Part shown: in pieces, positions 39,669-51,539 of the stretch | Layout: each line of letters begins with the position of its first letter | Position numbering within the stretch: the first letter of the stretch is position 1 | Assembly (NCBI GenBank): GCA_964017065.1 | Contig: OZ024790.1 | Location: 9,306,887 to 9,370,886, forward strand | Direction of reading: 5' to 3' | Origin: Haliclona indistincta | Lineage: Eukaryota; Porifera; Demospongiae; Haplosclerida; Chalinidae | Length of the DNA: 64,000 nucleotides | The notes under the pieces: model-generated | What the model was told of the DNA's origin: nothing | The model's database searches: none | The model's input: only the letters and a program-made list of their open reading frames with translations | Made by a program: the position numbers and the translations under genes

Positions 39669-42310
39669 ATGAATTGGACCAGGACTTTGATTGCGTGTTT
39701 CCTTTGTGCTGCCGTAATAGTCTTCATCAATTATGTCTTGAGAACACAAAGCAACTGCCCTGCTCCACAGGAATGCCCACCTGAAGTGGTGGAGGACGGA
39801 TCTGACACCACCCAAGAGCTAGACACTCCAAACACGAGAGTTCGGTCCTACTCCGACGCTCCGATACCCCCGCTTCTACAAGAGTATGCTTTTCGTGTGT
39901 TCTTTCCAAGAGGTGTAGACAGACAGAACGAGAAATACACGCTGATTATACAGACGTACAAACGAGTGAAGGTGTTGGAGAAACTTCTGGCGCACTATTG
40001 TAATTTAGAGAGAGTGGACAAGATTTTAGTCTTGTGGAATGACCTCCAAACGCCTATTCCTCAGAGTTTGAAGAGTTTTAAATGCGCCTTGCCCCTGGTT
40101 GTCATCAGAGAGAAGGAGAACAGAATGACCAATCGGTTCAGACCCCGCCCTGAGATAAAAACAGATGGTGGGTTACATGTACATGTATTTTTAATGTATT
40201 TTTACAGAGCTTGTTGTTTACCAAAGGACCAACCAGCTTGGTTACATAGTGTATTGAATCCTGTATGTTAATGCTTTTAAGCTCGATCGCCTCTATGCTT
40301 CGTGTGGAGACCTAAGATGCGAGGAGTCATGGTGCATGAGTTAAATTTTGCATTAACTTTCAAATTTGCATTAAATTTAATGAGTGGGATGGTTGTTAAT
40401 GTTGATTTCTTGCAGCTGTAATGATCATTGACGATGATCGATGGATTGAATTGGATGATATGCTCCAGCTATTCAGAGCATGGCAAGTGAGTTTATATAT
40501 CAGTACTGTTTTGGTGGTTATAGCCGTAAACTGTCGCGAGAAAGGAACTTAAAGAAGAGATGTTACCATTGAAGAAGAACGTTGTTTTATTGATCCATAA
40601 TGTAAACTTAGACCACAGCTAAGTGATGTTGACAAACCAGGAAGCGTAGCTGCGGGTCTCTATAGCTCATAATGGAATCCCGCCACTGCTGCGACTGCAA
40701 AATGGAATCCCACCACACGACGCAGATTACGGTTCTGTGCACGGAGTTCTACTGATTTTACAGCACTCGCATGTTCTTGCTCGTCGTTCGCGTCGTTTCT
40801 GTTTGTTGTTGCTAAGGTCTAAATCAGTTGGACAGTGCATCCAATCGGATCTACGCGATGTAGAAGCCCTCGCGCCGTTACCATAGCGCCCTCGCTATGC
40901 TATATAGTAACGGCTCTCAGGCTTCTAAATCACGTACATGTAGATCCTCGGATGCGCTGTCTAACTATTATGTACACAGCCGAGTGCATAGTGAGAGAGC
41001 GACGTACTAGAGTCCTCTCATTATGCCTCCTGTTGATAGCACCTTATGAAGATCAATTAAATTCACTTCTAGTCGTGTCATCATCGCACTCCCTTATTTC
41101 TGTCTTGTGCAAGAGCTTCGAAAGCCGCTGTATTCTTCTAGCATCATTGGTAGTACTTGCACGTTATCATTTCCGGTGCAATATTGAATCTTGTTAAAGT
41201 TGTTTGAATCTTGTGTGATGCCAATAGGTGGGTAACCACACTCTGCTACTCACCTTGTTGTAGCTATTAATTTTACCAAAGAAAAGATCACGAGACACAG
41301 AACAACGTCTTGAACCAAAGCCTTTACTGTGCTGCAACATAATCCATGCCAGTCACAAATACTGTGATGGTGATTCAGTTGAATTTCATGTCTAAACGGT
41401 CTAGGCTATACTGTGGAACCTCTCGTAACGGACGCTCCAAATACAGTGGAACCTCTCTAAGGCGGACACCATTGGGACCAACAAAATTGTCCATTATAGA
41501 GAGGGTGTCCTCTGGTCAGGGGTTTATTATACATTATGTGGGTTATATTAGGGATTCAGTAATTGTCCATTATAGAGAGGGTGTCCGCTAAGAGGGGTTT
41601 CACTGTAGCAGACACCTCCATGTAGTGCTCATGTACACATTAAACCTGTATGAGACACCTTCTTGTAACAGACAAAAACCACTTTCCCAACTTGTCGTTA
41701 TAGAGAGGGTCCTAATGCATTCATATTATTTTGAACTGCTCATTCAGTGATTTCATCTCTATAATAGGATTTCAGACATCGACTTATCGGATTCGAGCAT
41801 CGAATGCACTCCAGAGATTCCAACGGGAAGTATCATTATGGACCAGGCTGGAAATGGGGAGACACGCCAGAGAAACTAGGCTACTCTATGATGATAACTC
41901 CTCAGTGCATATTTCACAGGGTTTACCTGGAGCTGTTCTACTTGCCTCAATTCACTCCCACAGAAGTACTGAACTATATCGACAGAGAAATGAACTGTGA
42001 CGACATCGCTCTAAACTTTGTAGTTGCAAAATTCTTAGAGCAAGTTAGTTTCCCTCAAGCTTCCGGCCTCTCACTCACAAACAAGCACCCTGTTAAGAAT
42101 CTAGCAGGTCAATCTGGAAGTAAGTTATTCTTGTCCGTATAATTAGAGTATTTGGTATCATCTACATACTCTCCAGCTTATGTTGGACTGTCTGTCTCAA
42201 GACAAGGAAAACACTATGATGTTAGGACGGACTGTTTGAACCTATTGGCTAAACATTTCAACGGCTTTCCTCTCCACTACACATTTATCGGTGTAACAGA
42301 AAGATGGTAG
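39669..42310 (+). CDS. Exostosin-like glycosyltransferase, GT64 domain (gene 2)
   Basis: Exons: 39669-40167, 40416-40486, 41768-42119, 42177-42310; 351 residues. An upstream in-frame ATG at 39621 adds 16 residues, but the 39669 start (MNWTRTLIACFLCAAVIVF) gives a typical signal anchor. GT64 features: YTLIIQTYKR, LAHYCNLERVDKILVLWND, NRFRPRPEIKTD, then AVMIIDDDR (D172-D174, nucleotide-sugar binding), DFRHRLIGFEHR, MNCDDIALNFVVAKFLE and the C-terminal CLNLLAKHFNG. Intron positions and phases match GT64 gene 1, so the two are old paralogues, though about 17 kb apart. The protein is shorter than gene 1 mainly in the stem. A poly(A) signal AATAAA lies at 42346. Confidence 0.87.
40828..40965. repeat. 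Inverted-repeat hairpin element
   Basis: TTGGACAGTGCATCC pairs with GGATGCGCTGTCTAA; GTAGAAGCC...GCCGTTAC pairs with GTAACGGC...GGCTTCTA. The centre is AGCGCCCTCGCTATGC. In the second intron of GT64 gene 2. Confidence 0.6.
41444..41605. mobile_element. CAGTGGAACC-type MITE
   Basis: CAGTGGAACCTCTCTAAGGC at left, TAAGAGGGGTTTCACTG at right, with TA on both sides (41442-41443, 41606-41607). It contains two ATTGTCCATTATAGAGAGGG segments. An additional related end (CTGTGGAACCTCTCGTAACG) lies just upstream at 41411. Confidence 0.75.
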
Positions 42311-42658
42311 AAAATTGTTATGTCAATATAATTTTGTACTATAGAAATAAAATTTGACAATTCAATGTTATTATTAAAAATTCAATTCACCTCCAAACTA
42401 GATACAGCAGTCTTATTGTATTGTGTTACCTCGTCGCCAAACCACAGAGAAGACTGTACAGGCACGTACACACTATTGACTGTACAGGGTACACAAACCA
42501 TTGCTATCTACAGCCATTATGATTTAAAATTCGAAACCGCTGTGAATTCAGTAACAATGATTATAGTGCGATAATAATAATAATATTATGAATACAGAAT
42601 GCAACAGTCCAGCATTATTACATGTACAATACATCATCATATCACGGGATCGAGTCTC

Positions 42659-45600
42659 TTATTTTGCTGCAGCCTAGATGTGTGATGTATAGAAACGCAG
42701 TGAAATGAACATTGGATGCAATGGCGTGCTGCTCACCTCCAGCGCTTGCTTGAGGTCTTCCACTATATCCTCAGCATCTTCAATACCAATGGAAAGACGG
42801 ATCTGGACAGAGAGATTATTAGCAAGATAAACGAGGAAGACAAGTTTTTTAATAGTTCAAGTAAAGGAAAACCAAAAATAAATAAATTTGAAATGGGAGA
42901 CTTGCACGGTGTTTAGAACAGTATCAATGAGAGCTCTCTACCCTGGCTAGGGCACATTCAAACTCCAGGGATCTACCAGAAAGGGGATGATGATTCTCTG
43001 GGCAATGTCTGGATGAACGTGAGCCCCTCGAGTGACTTATTGCCTTGTGTATTGTCATGGTTTAGCAAGATAAACCACGACACACACAAGGCAATAAGTC
43101 ACTTGAACAGGCAAAGCTGATCTAACCTTATTTTTCAACCCCGTATGGTTCAAAGCATGCAGTTGGTCGTGAGGAAGTCACCTTGCTTCACCATAATTCA
43201 ACAAATTTTAGCCTATTGTCGCATCATTCTTGCGTGTTGCTTAAGTCGAAATCGATAATTGTGAACCTCAACACAAAAAATCTGTTTCATGTAAGTAACC
43301 CTGATTCCTAACTTGCTGTTAACCCCTAAGCTGTTACAATCTTTATAAGGAGTCATTTCACAGCTAAATTTGTAAAACTAAAATTTTTACCAGTGTATCT
43401 GTAAAATTTTACCAGTGTATCTGTAAAATTTTACCAGTGTATCTGTAAAATTTTACCAGTGTATCTGTAAAATTTTACCAGCATATCTGTAAAACTTTAC
43501 CAGTGTATCTGTAATGCCCAGTTGGTCACGTTCCTTCTCTGGTACAGAGGCATGCGTCATCAAACTCCTGTGATAGTAGAGAGACAGTAAAAACAGCAAA
43601 CAGCAATAGTTGTTAGTCAACTCACGGTACATTGCAGAGACATTCGATTCCACCCAAACTCTCGGCTAGAACAAATACCTACAAAACAGCAGAGAACAGA
43701 AAATCAAGCTAGATAGCCATTATGATCGAACACAATTAAAATCATAAAATTTAATCTACATGTACGGCAAACAGAAATTTTGTGCCTGAGTGAAAATTTT
43801 TAAAACTATACATAATTATTTTGGAGGAACAAATTTTTACCATGTCATCTGGTCAAAAATTTCCATTTGTTGCAAAAATTAATATTTAGTTTCCTTTCAT
43901 CAAAATTATGGTATACACCTGGTATACACATTAAATAATTGTAAGTCTACAAAAATAATACGAGTCAAATCTGCACAGTAGTTTTGCACCTTTATGTGCT
44001 TGACAAACTTTTCGGTAGTTTCGCGAGTTCCCTTGATCCTGAAGGAAACCATTCCTCCGAATCCTGTGCACTGTCTCTTAGCTAGCTCATGTTGAGGGTG
44101 GCTTGGTAGACCTGAGCAATACATTGCAAATACAGTAGTAGCACAGTGAGTTATACCAGCGCGATGGAACCGAGCCGAACTGAACAGGACCACACTTTAT
44201 GATCAAAGCTCCAACACAACCGAACTGTGCAGGAGGCAGCCCACCTACTGTATAGCGGGAAAATTTCACGAATTACAGACTATTCGTGAAAATTTTATAC
44301 TCGAATGTCTTGTTTTAGTTGAAGATAAGGTAATAGCGCTGATTTGCAAAAATTTCCCGCTATACAGTATGGCCGCGATGGTGCAGTTTAGTTCAGTTGT
44401 GTTTATACTGTCAGAGATTCGCAACCGGGCTGGCGTGGTTTGGTTCGGTTCATCACGTAGTGTGAGCTAGCTCACCAGGGTAAATGGTTTCTTCAACATA
44501 AGGTGAGGTTTGGAGAAACTTAGCAACAGCGAATGCATTAGTCTCGTGTTGCCTCATCCTAACATGAAGTGTCTTCAGTCCTCTGTTAGCAAGATAGCAA
44601 TCAAATGGACCAGGAACAGCTCCGACACCTGTACACACAATAACAGTTGGACTTCAATATGAAGAAACAAACAGCCATGTATGAACATTTTGACATTAGT
44701 AACATGTGGCAAGGTGTCTAGATAATAAAAACAGCTTGTTGATGATGCTGCTTTGATCAACACCATGTTTGGCATTGACGAATTCAAGCAACAAATTCAG
44801 TTGTTAAAGGGTTAACATATCAAATCTGTTGTTAAAGGGTTAAGATATCAAATTCAATGAAAACTTCATAAAGGCAAGATCAGTCCTTGTTAATATTGTG
44901 TAGATAATTTCGTTGTCTAACCAGGCGAGGCTCGCCCACAATGTTTTCATAAAATCAACTAAAGTTATCACAACTTCTACTAGACAGTGACTCACCCATC
45001 TGTAGGAAGCCTATCTTTTCAGCTAGTTCATCGTTGTTAGTGCACAGACCTCCCATCAGGACGTCACAGTGACCTGCAACAACACATCACATGCACAGTG
45101 TCTCTAGCTTATAATGCCGAGGAGCGTACAATCGTGAACATATAATTATATTGCAGTAATACAGTACAAGAGAATCTTACACATGCATCTACCATGTCAA
45201 ATATGACTTGCAAAAAAACAGGGAATATTGGGAAGTTTGCACTAAGTGCCGCCTGAATTTCTGTTCTGATATTATTACACTAGTGGAATTTGTATGCCTC
45301 TTGGAACAATGAGCTCTTGGGGATTATACGTAAGTCACAAATAGTCAAACATGCAGTACCTCCGATATATTTGGTGATGGAGTGCATGATAATATCAGCT
45401 CCAAACATGACTGGACGCTGGAGTAGAGAGAGAGAGAGGGAGGGAGAGAGAGAGAGAGAGAGCCAAGAGATAAGAGAGCTACAGGGTAAGGCAACTGTAC
45501 CTGAAAGTATGGAGACAAGAACGTATTGTCCACACACACCAGACAGCCCTGAGGAGAATAACAGGTGCGTTATACAGCTGAATTTTAAAATGACATTTAT

Positions 45601-47120
45601 AAAGCTAGCTCAAAGGAATCAGAAGTGTTAACAGCTATGGGTAATTGCTTGGGTGAAAAAAACCACTCAGAAACTATTGTTGTAAGTCATAGTAAGACAT
45701 CTTCATAGCTTCATGCATGTAGCAGTAGCCACAGTAATGGTGCTGCTGTGAGCCAGACTGACCTTCTTGTGCGCCACCTCAGCGATGGCCTTGATGTCGA
45801 CAACTCTGAGTGTGGGGTTCGTAGGAGTCTCTAACCACACCAACTGAGAACAAGGATAGTGAGAATAAGAGTTAATATTGAAATCATTAACTGTTAATGA
45901 GTGGATAATCAGAGAGAGAGAGGGAGAGGGTGGGACGGAGGGAGGGGGAGAGAGGAGGGAGTATTGTCCTACTGTACACCTGCTCACGTACAAAAGCTGT
46001 GTGTGCATATGGGTACCTCATTATTTCATATTTTTAACTAATTCACATCACTGCGTGCACCTCATAAAAGCAAGACCAACCTTTGTGTTCTCTTGGATAG
46101 CTTCCTCGACGTTCTTCGGATCAGTAGCATCAACTAGTGTGTTAGTCAGTCCATTGTTTACAGCTACTTTTCTGAAATACCTGTTCGTACCTAAACACAA
46201 CAAAACAGACGAAAATGTGGCTTTGTGACAATTCAAAATAAAGTCTAAAAGGAATAGTCACGTGTTTTATTAAGCCATGTATACTGCATGTTTGTACACA
46301 CGCCCTTGAGCAGGTTTTTGCAACCACAATTGACAAGTACTATTACTAAAAGCTCCTCAACTTCATGTGAGGATACCATTTTGTCTAGAATACCTAGAAC
46401 GCTATGTTGTGTTTATACGTAACACACCTCCATAGACGTCATTGCCACTGACCAGATGGTCACCTGACTTCATGGTAGCTTGTAGCACCGTGGAGACTGC
46501 TGTGAGCCCAGAACCAAACACGAATGCTGAAAAGAAGAGTATAATCAATTTTACAAGAAAAAATAATAAGTGCCTACAGACCAACAGCCACATCCTGTTT
46601 TTATTTAATTTCCGATACAACACAACATGATCTTTTTTGCTTAACTAATAACTGCCTGCTTTAAACTTTTCTCCTTTGTGCTATCATTGATCTGCACGTT
46701 CTGGAGTTTTCGCACACATTATCATAGGAGTCAATGTCTTTCAGCATTTAACGGCTGACCAGCAGCTGGCTACAATAGCTACATGTACTAGATGTATGCA
46801 TGGTACTACATGTCTGTTATTTACCGTGCTTGGTGTCTTCACAAGCTGATAGGCATTTCTCAAGAGCAGCACGTGTTGGATTACCACCTCGAGTGTAGTC
46901 GTACATGATCTGGAAGAGTTAACAGACACGATAAACAACTATTACCCACACAATGATCATAGCTTCTAGGGCTTACCGGCTGCCCTGGTACGTCCTGCTG
47001 AAAGGTGGTAGTGGTGAAGATAGGCGGTACAACAGAACGGCAGTTCCATTGCTTCGGGTCTTGTCCAGCGTGCACAGCTAGCGTGCCAAAGTGAGCAAAC
47101 GGTGTTGGTCTGTCAGCCAT
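42659..47120 (-). CDS. CTH: Cystathionine gamma-lyase (PLP enzyme of transsulfuration)
   Basis: Cytosolic PLP enzyme cleaving cystathionine to cysteine, 2-oxobutyrate and ammonia; also an H2S source. Minus-strand exons: 46977-47120, 46825-46909, 46428-46526, 46081-46190, 45763-45843, 45501-45548, 45360-45417, 44996-45073, 44476-44628, 43990-44111, 43626-43678, 43501-43567, 42737-42802, 42659-42673; 392 residues, against 405 in human. Matches in order: HFGTLAVHAGQDPKQW, PPIFTTTTF, YDYTRGGNPTR, FGSGLTAVSTVL, GNDVYGGTNRYF, VWLETPTNPTLRVVDI, VDNTFLSPYFQ, the PLP lysine in HSITKYIGG (K205), QMGVGAVPGPFDCYLANRGL, GLPSHPQHELAKRQCTGFGG, ESLGGIECL, and IRLSIGIEDAEDIVEDL. Catalytic and PLP residues look intact. 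The final exon is only 15 nt (AAAK and stop). A 22-bp repeat array abuts the donor of the exon at 43501-43567. Confidence 0.95.
43384..43515 (-). repeat. 22-bp tandem repeat overlapping a splice donor of CTH
   Basis: On the minus strand the unit is ATACACTG|GTAAAATTTTACAG, repeated about six times. The first unit coincides with the end of the CTH exon (GATACACTG) and its donor GTAAAG. Every unit thus repeats an exon end, a donor-like GTAAAA and an acceptor-like TTTTACAG. Confidence 0.85.
44248..44368. mobile_element. CTGTATAGCGGGAAA MITE
   Basis: CTGTATAGCGGGAAAATTT at left and AAATTTCCCGCTATACAG at right, flanked by TA. It lies in a CTH intron, inside a larger imperfect palindrome with GAACCGAGCCGAACTGAAC and GGTTTGGTTCGGTTC ends (about 44155-44460). 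Confidence 0.7.
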
Positions 47121-48097
47121 TTTTATGAGTAAGACTATTCATGAAAATTAATTATATAATTATAATAATTATAACTAGTACATTCATGGAATGGCAGGGG
47201 CGAGCCTGAGCTTTGATATAATTTAGCCTTGATAGTGTGTAACATATAAGTAGGTATACTTACAGCATGTATTTGCCTCGCACATAAATAAAATTCATTA
47301 ATAGTAACAATTTATTATCTATCTTCCTCTGTTGTGTTCTTCCATTGATAATTAACCAAAACCATCCCTTTGGAGTCATAAGTTGTTGCTAGTATTAAAA
47401 TAATATTCTGCTCTCTCGAAATACTTTTTCTATGACAATTTTGCATGGCTGTACCAGTAGCAAAAAAGCTTCAACGGTACCAACCAAAAGAAAAGACAAA
47501 CATCATAAGTTACTAGATTAAATTAGATAGATAGCCACGAATATCTCTCTTGAAAACAGAGAGGGATGAAGCGGAGACAATCTCAGCAGGTAATTTGTTC
47601 CATAGTTTAACAGTAGTGTCCGGGAAAAAGGAGGAGCTATAAGCAAGACATGTCTTAGCATTGAGTCAATAACTATAACCTATGTTCTTCAGTTTCTGTA
47701 GACAGTCTTTTGTTAGCCCTTTCACGAAGGTGTGAAAGTCTGTTTGCTGTAATGGAGAGTAATACAGCGCGGGATTATATGGGCCGAGTAGCAGTGGTGT
47801 CTCTCTTCAAGTTCACGCTATCTGCGCTTCCTCTCCCGCGCCAAAGCCCTGGTTCTTGCTGCAGCGTCAGTCACAGTAACGCTGATGAGGGCGCCGGGTG
47901 CATCATGATTCATGGCAAAGCGAGATGGGAAGGCGAATCGTCCATTTTGCAGTCGAGTTATGAAAGAACGTCAAGTAGTTATGAAAGAACGTGCAATCCC
48001 GGGGCCTTGCTGCCCTCGTGGGCCTCGCATACAATACTACAGTATGGGCCTCGCCATATGGATTGAAAGGACAAACGCTACCCCGTGACAGATAGAT
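47121..48097. other. CTH upstream region with a LINE reverse-transcriptase remnant
   Basis: On the minus strand, about 47510-47640 encodes SSFFPDTTVKLWNKLPAEIV then SASSLSVFKRDIRGYL and stop. This SFFP...WNxLPxxIV...SLxxFK pattern is the typical C-terminal tail of non-LTR retrotransposon reverse transcriptases. Upstream (to about 47760) the frame is broken. The rest to 48097 contains no gene I can support, and must include the CTH promoter near 47121-47200. Confidence 0.55.
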
Positions 48098-48653
48098 AAG
48101 GTAGATGGGCGTAACTCCGGACGAACTTTACGTAAACGGTCGGCGTTCAGTTGTAGAAGCCGGTATCACCATCAGATCTGCAGCATTTTCTAGTACGCTA
48201 CTGTGCTACAAATAACGAAGATGAGAGTAAACGAAAACATCCACTGACTGTTGTACGGCGTGAAACTCGGCCCCCACTGAAAACTGGCCATGTTGCTAAC
48301 TACGGACACACCCATTACGATGAAATATCACTGAGAAGAATACAAGATACTGCAAAACATGGTTTGGTATTATCTCGAAAAAGGAAATAAACTTGCATTT
48401 TGCACTTCGAACACTGCAACTAATAATTATAGACGGCTAAGAACGTTTTTAGCACAATTTTCATAGATCTGCGAGTGGTAAGTACCTGCCAATGAACGCA
48501 AATTCAGTTTAGTTTTGTTCATTGCTAAGGCGTGCCTTGGACTGCTTATAGCGCAAGTTTGGAAGCATAAGCTTGCTCGTAGTGAAAGTTGCGAATATTT
48601 ACTATTGCGCGTCCGGAGTTACACCCCGTCCGGAGTTACGCCCATCTACCTTA
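48098..48653. mobile_element. MITE with AAGGTAGATGGGCGTAACTC ends
   Basis: AAGGTAGATGGGCGTAACTC at left and its exact complement GAGTTACGCCCATCTACCTT at right, followed by CGGACG; GTCCGGAGTTACA is repeated just inside. No coding potential in the ~550 bp. Confidence 0.75.
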
Positions 48654-48869
48654 GATAGATAGATTGATACATTCATCGCCGCGTGGGCCATTGTGCCAAT
48701 CAATGTGGGGCTCGCTCAGGCTCGCCCCAATTACTATTCATAGGAGAGGTTTATAGCTAGCTAGCTAGCTATAGGTGTGTCATCGCGGCCATACCCACCC
48801 CCCGTAATTCCCCCCCCCCCCCCCAACTAGAACTGCTGTCTGGTCCACGCGCAATCCTGCCAATCCATC

Positions 48870-49839
48870 ATGAATAGCTGCTGCAAAGCCGCTCTAATAG
48901 CGTGCGGGATTATCGTCGCTGCTGTTCTTGTTTGTGGTGCTGTTGGTGGTATTATCTACGGTATTGTTGATGGCGTGATGCGTGCTAATGCGGGTTCTGC
49001 TGGTACAGCTTGTCCGAGGTCGGGAGGATCTTGTACTCCTAGCACCAGCATTGATTTTAGCACTGGGTTCCAGCAATGCTGTCCAAGTACTGCAAATGAA
49101 CTCAATCTTGGTCAAGCCTGGACTGACAGCTGTCTCAATCTGGTGGACAGTTTTAAAACAGCATATGATACTTCAAAATATGAAATGATACTGCTGGGCC
49201 TTGGTATGCAGGGTGCTGAATACACCAATGCCTTGTTCTGGAGCACTAACAGAGTGAACACCATCTCCAGTATTGCAATGTCCATCTCCTCAAATAGTCC
49301 ACCGAGTAGTTTCAACATACCCGCAGGAGCATTTGGCAATTGCATCTCAAAGCAATACACCTCCGCGGAATTTAACGATCGCTTTGTTCAGTACTGGCTA
49401 TTGTACTCACAGCTAATGGCTGAGAGAGCAACAGGGTATGTGTTTTGGCTGACCTCTGGTGACTCGACCACTAGGTATTTTCCGGATGTAGAAATGGGAA
49501 TGATGGAGAGAATATGGGGTATGCGCGAACTGCCAAACTTGAGAAGTGCTCACGTTCCTGGAGTGGTTGTACTCAATGCTCGGTCAGCTGGTTCAACTGG
49601 ATTGACCTGTACCAGTGACACACAGTCAAAGGACAAGCTAGTATCCATCAACAACAGGTTGGTATACGTCTGTTGTGATGTGGCTTTGACTGAAAGTGCT
49701 GTATTAGCAAGCATTAACAACGTACGTCAAGGTAAATGTCTTGCATAGATCATCATCATTTTATTTCATTTTGCTTCCAGCTCTACCCAATCCCGCTACA
49801 GTTGGTGGTTGCACTGAGATCTATCCTCCAACAACTTAA
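48870..49839 (+). CDS. ADP-ribosyl cyclase (CD38/Aplysia cyclase family), gene 1
   Basis: Converts NAD+ to cyclic ADP-ribose (calcium messenger) and/or ADP-ribose. Two exons, 48870-49731 and 49781-49839, 306 residues; the short second exon encodes ALPNPATVGGCTEIYPPTT. A type II membrane anchor (LIACGIIVAAVLVCGAVGGI) is followed by an ectodomain. Against Aplysia cyclase, CLNLVDSFKTAY matches C-x3-W-x2-F-x-AF, ALFWST the MFWSG tryptophan (W124), FVQYWLLYSQL the second active-site tryptophan (W176), and WGMRELPNL the catalytic-glutamate motif FGKYELPNL (E220); VPGVVVLNA follows as in VKVIVLH. The conserved TLED segment between the two tryptophans is missing. Cysteines are plentiful, fitting a disulfide-rich ectodomain. 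Close paralogue at 52300. Confidence 0.88.
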
Positions 49840-51039
49840 TCAACACGTAAAATACTTTTTTCTTCTCTGGAATTTCAAATTATTACTTGTGTGGTGTAAC
49901 AACACTTGCATGTGTCTAGAAATAACAATATAGTGTCACTGTATGTAGTAGAAGTATCTCTTCTTTCAATGATACTAGTACATATTAAACAGTACATACT
50001 AATTGTACATTTAGCTACAAATCATTTAGCTACATAAAGTCTGAAGACATCCAGCAATGGCTGGACAAGCAATGCCGAGAGAAGCTTTATACATGATAAA
50101 AAGAATCGCCAAGGATCTGACCTACAGAGGAATTGTCAATAATTAAGGATATTGAGAGTGGAAAAGCTGCATGATCTTGAGCAAGTACGTAGCCACTTAT
50201 CTGTCATGTGTACAAGTTTATTCCATTGTCATTGAGACTTTGGGTGCTATGGGTCCCAGAATTTATTAAGAGCAAGACAGTGCGGGGATCACCATGAGAC
50301 TAGTTTTATTGTGCAACAGCTTAAATTTTCAGTGCTGTTCAGCAAGGCAACTCTGCCTTGCTGGAGTGCTTAGTCATGTTTATAAAACCTTCCTTTCATC
50401 TAAAAGTGTTTATTATGAAAGTAGCAGATTGTCTCAAGCAAAAACAAGTTCAGGCGCATGGGAAGTAGAATGTAACAATTATGTAGAAAGCTCAGTAATC
50501 AGCTAAATTGATCAATAATTTATATAATTATTACGCACATTTCGGGTTTGATTTTTTACTTATGTTATAGATTGGATTGTGCGTGCCAGAGAAGCAGAGA
50601 TTTGTTATCAATAATTTATTTTGTCTGAAACACGCTCGATCCTGTGTCAGCGATGCTGAGCTGTGTACATCATATACACGACAAGAGTTATGAACTCTTC
50701 ATACACGTATGTCAGTGTGTATGAATTAATGTTTGCCATATTTAGTAAGGTGATTTGTAGCTTGCTAGCCATAGGAATGCACGTTTTACTAGACTAGCTC
50801 AGAGAACAGCTGGATTATGCATAGTCTTGCTTGAATTTCGATTGTACTGTAATATAATTATTTCGGGCGTGGTCATTAAATAATGGGTGTGGTTTATATG
50901 AATATATAATTAAGCACCCTCCAACTCCAAATCCTGGATACGCCACTGTTACTATTATAGCTAGCATCTCCTCCAGTCTTGCGACATAAGTGCATGTAAT
51001 GTTCAGTCATTGACCGAGTAGTGCTGGATCTAGCAGTGA

Positions 51040-51175
51040 TGGTCTGTCACATGTGCACAGTCGCGAGACAAGCTAGTGTTTGTTAACAAACAGGTTGATA
51101 TTATAGTAATAATTATGTCTGCTGTGATGTGACTAGTGCAGTATTAAACAATAGTCAAGAATTGTATCCACAATT
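51040..51175 (+). pseudogene. Decayed 3' fragment of a further ADP-ribosyl cyclase (copy 1 flank)
   Basis: GAGACAAGCTAGTGTTTGTT...AACAGGTTGATATTA...GTCTGCTGTGATGTGACTAG...GCAGTATTAAACAATAGTCAAG aligns with the parent GGACAAGCTAGTATCCATCA...ACAACAGGTTGGTATACGTC...TGTTGTGATGTGGCT, but frames are broken. The same relic sits in the second segmental copy at 54715-54905. Confidence 0.7.
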
Positions 51176-51539
51176 TGCACTACTCGAGCTGCACTCCAGC
51201 TGGTTTGGAGCTCTCGCCATTGTAAATGAAGCACCTAAGGTGCAGATGCCTCGGTGGAACGACACATTATCGACAAACACAACTATCCACCATTCCACAA
51301 ACACAGCAACTGCAGATGCATGTATACAGGATTTCTGTACAGCAATCACAATGCAGTGCTTTAGTTATGCAATCAGAAGCCAATCAGTGCTAACCACAAT
51401 TCAACTGGGCGTGTATACAGTGTTTAGCATGCACAGCACAGTACAGCAGTTACACGCATACCACGAGCGAGATAGCTCCATAGCTTGCTTACATAATTTC
51501 TGCGCTGCTATCCTGTTGTAAATTCTAACCTATCAGCTT

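Larger units (their letters stand above)
48830..51175 (+). repeat. Segmental duplication, copy 1 (with cyclase gene 1)
   Basis: Sequence from AACTGCTGTCTGGTCCACGC through the first cyclase gene and its 3' flank to AATAGTCAAGAATTGTATCC (51155-51174) is matched, in the same orientation, by about 52255-54850. Differences are substitutions, small indels, and extra repeat units in copy 2. The flank between the gene and 51040 holds no other gene I can see. Confidence 0.85.

Noticed and set aside
47710..48066. 118-codon plus-strand frame
   Set aside because: Opposite strand to a LINE remnant; no domain, no splice partner.
51129..51521. 130-codon plus-strand frame between the cyclases
   Set aside because: Begins in the cyclase relic and continues into dispersed repeat sequence also seen near 36470; no coherent domain.
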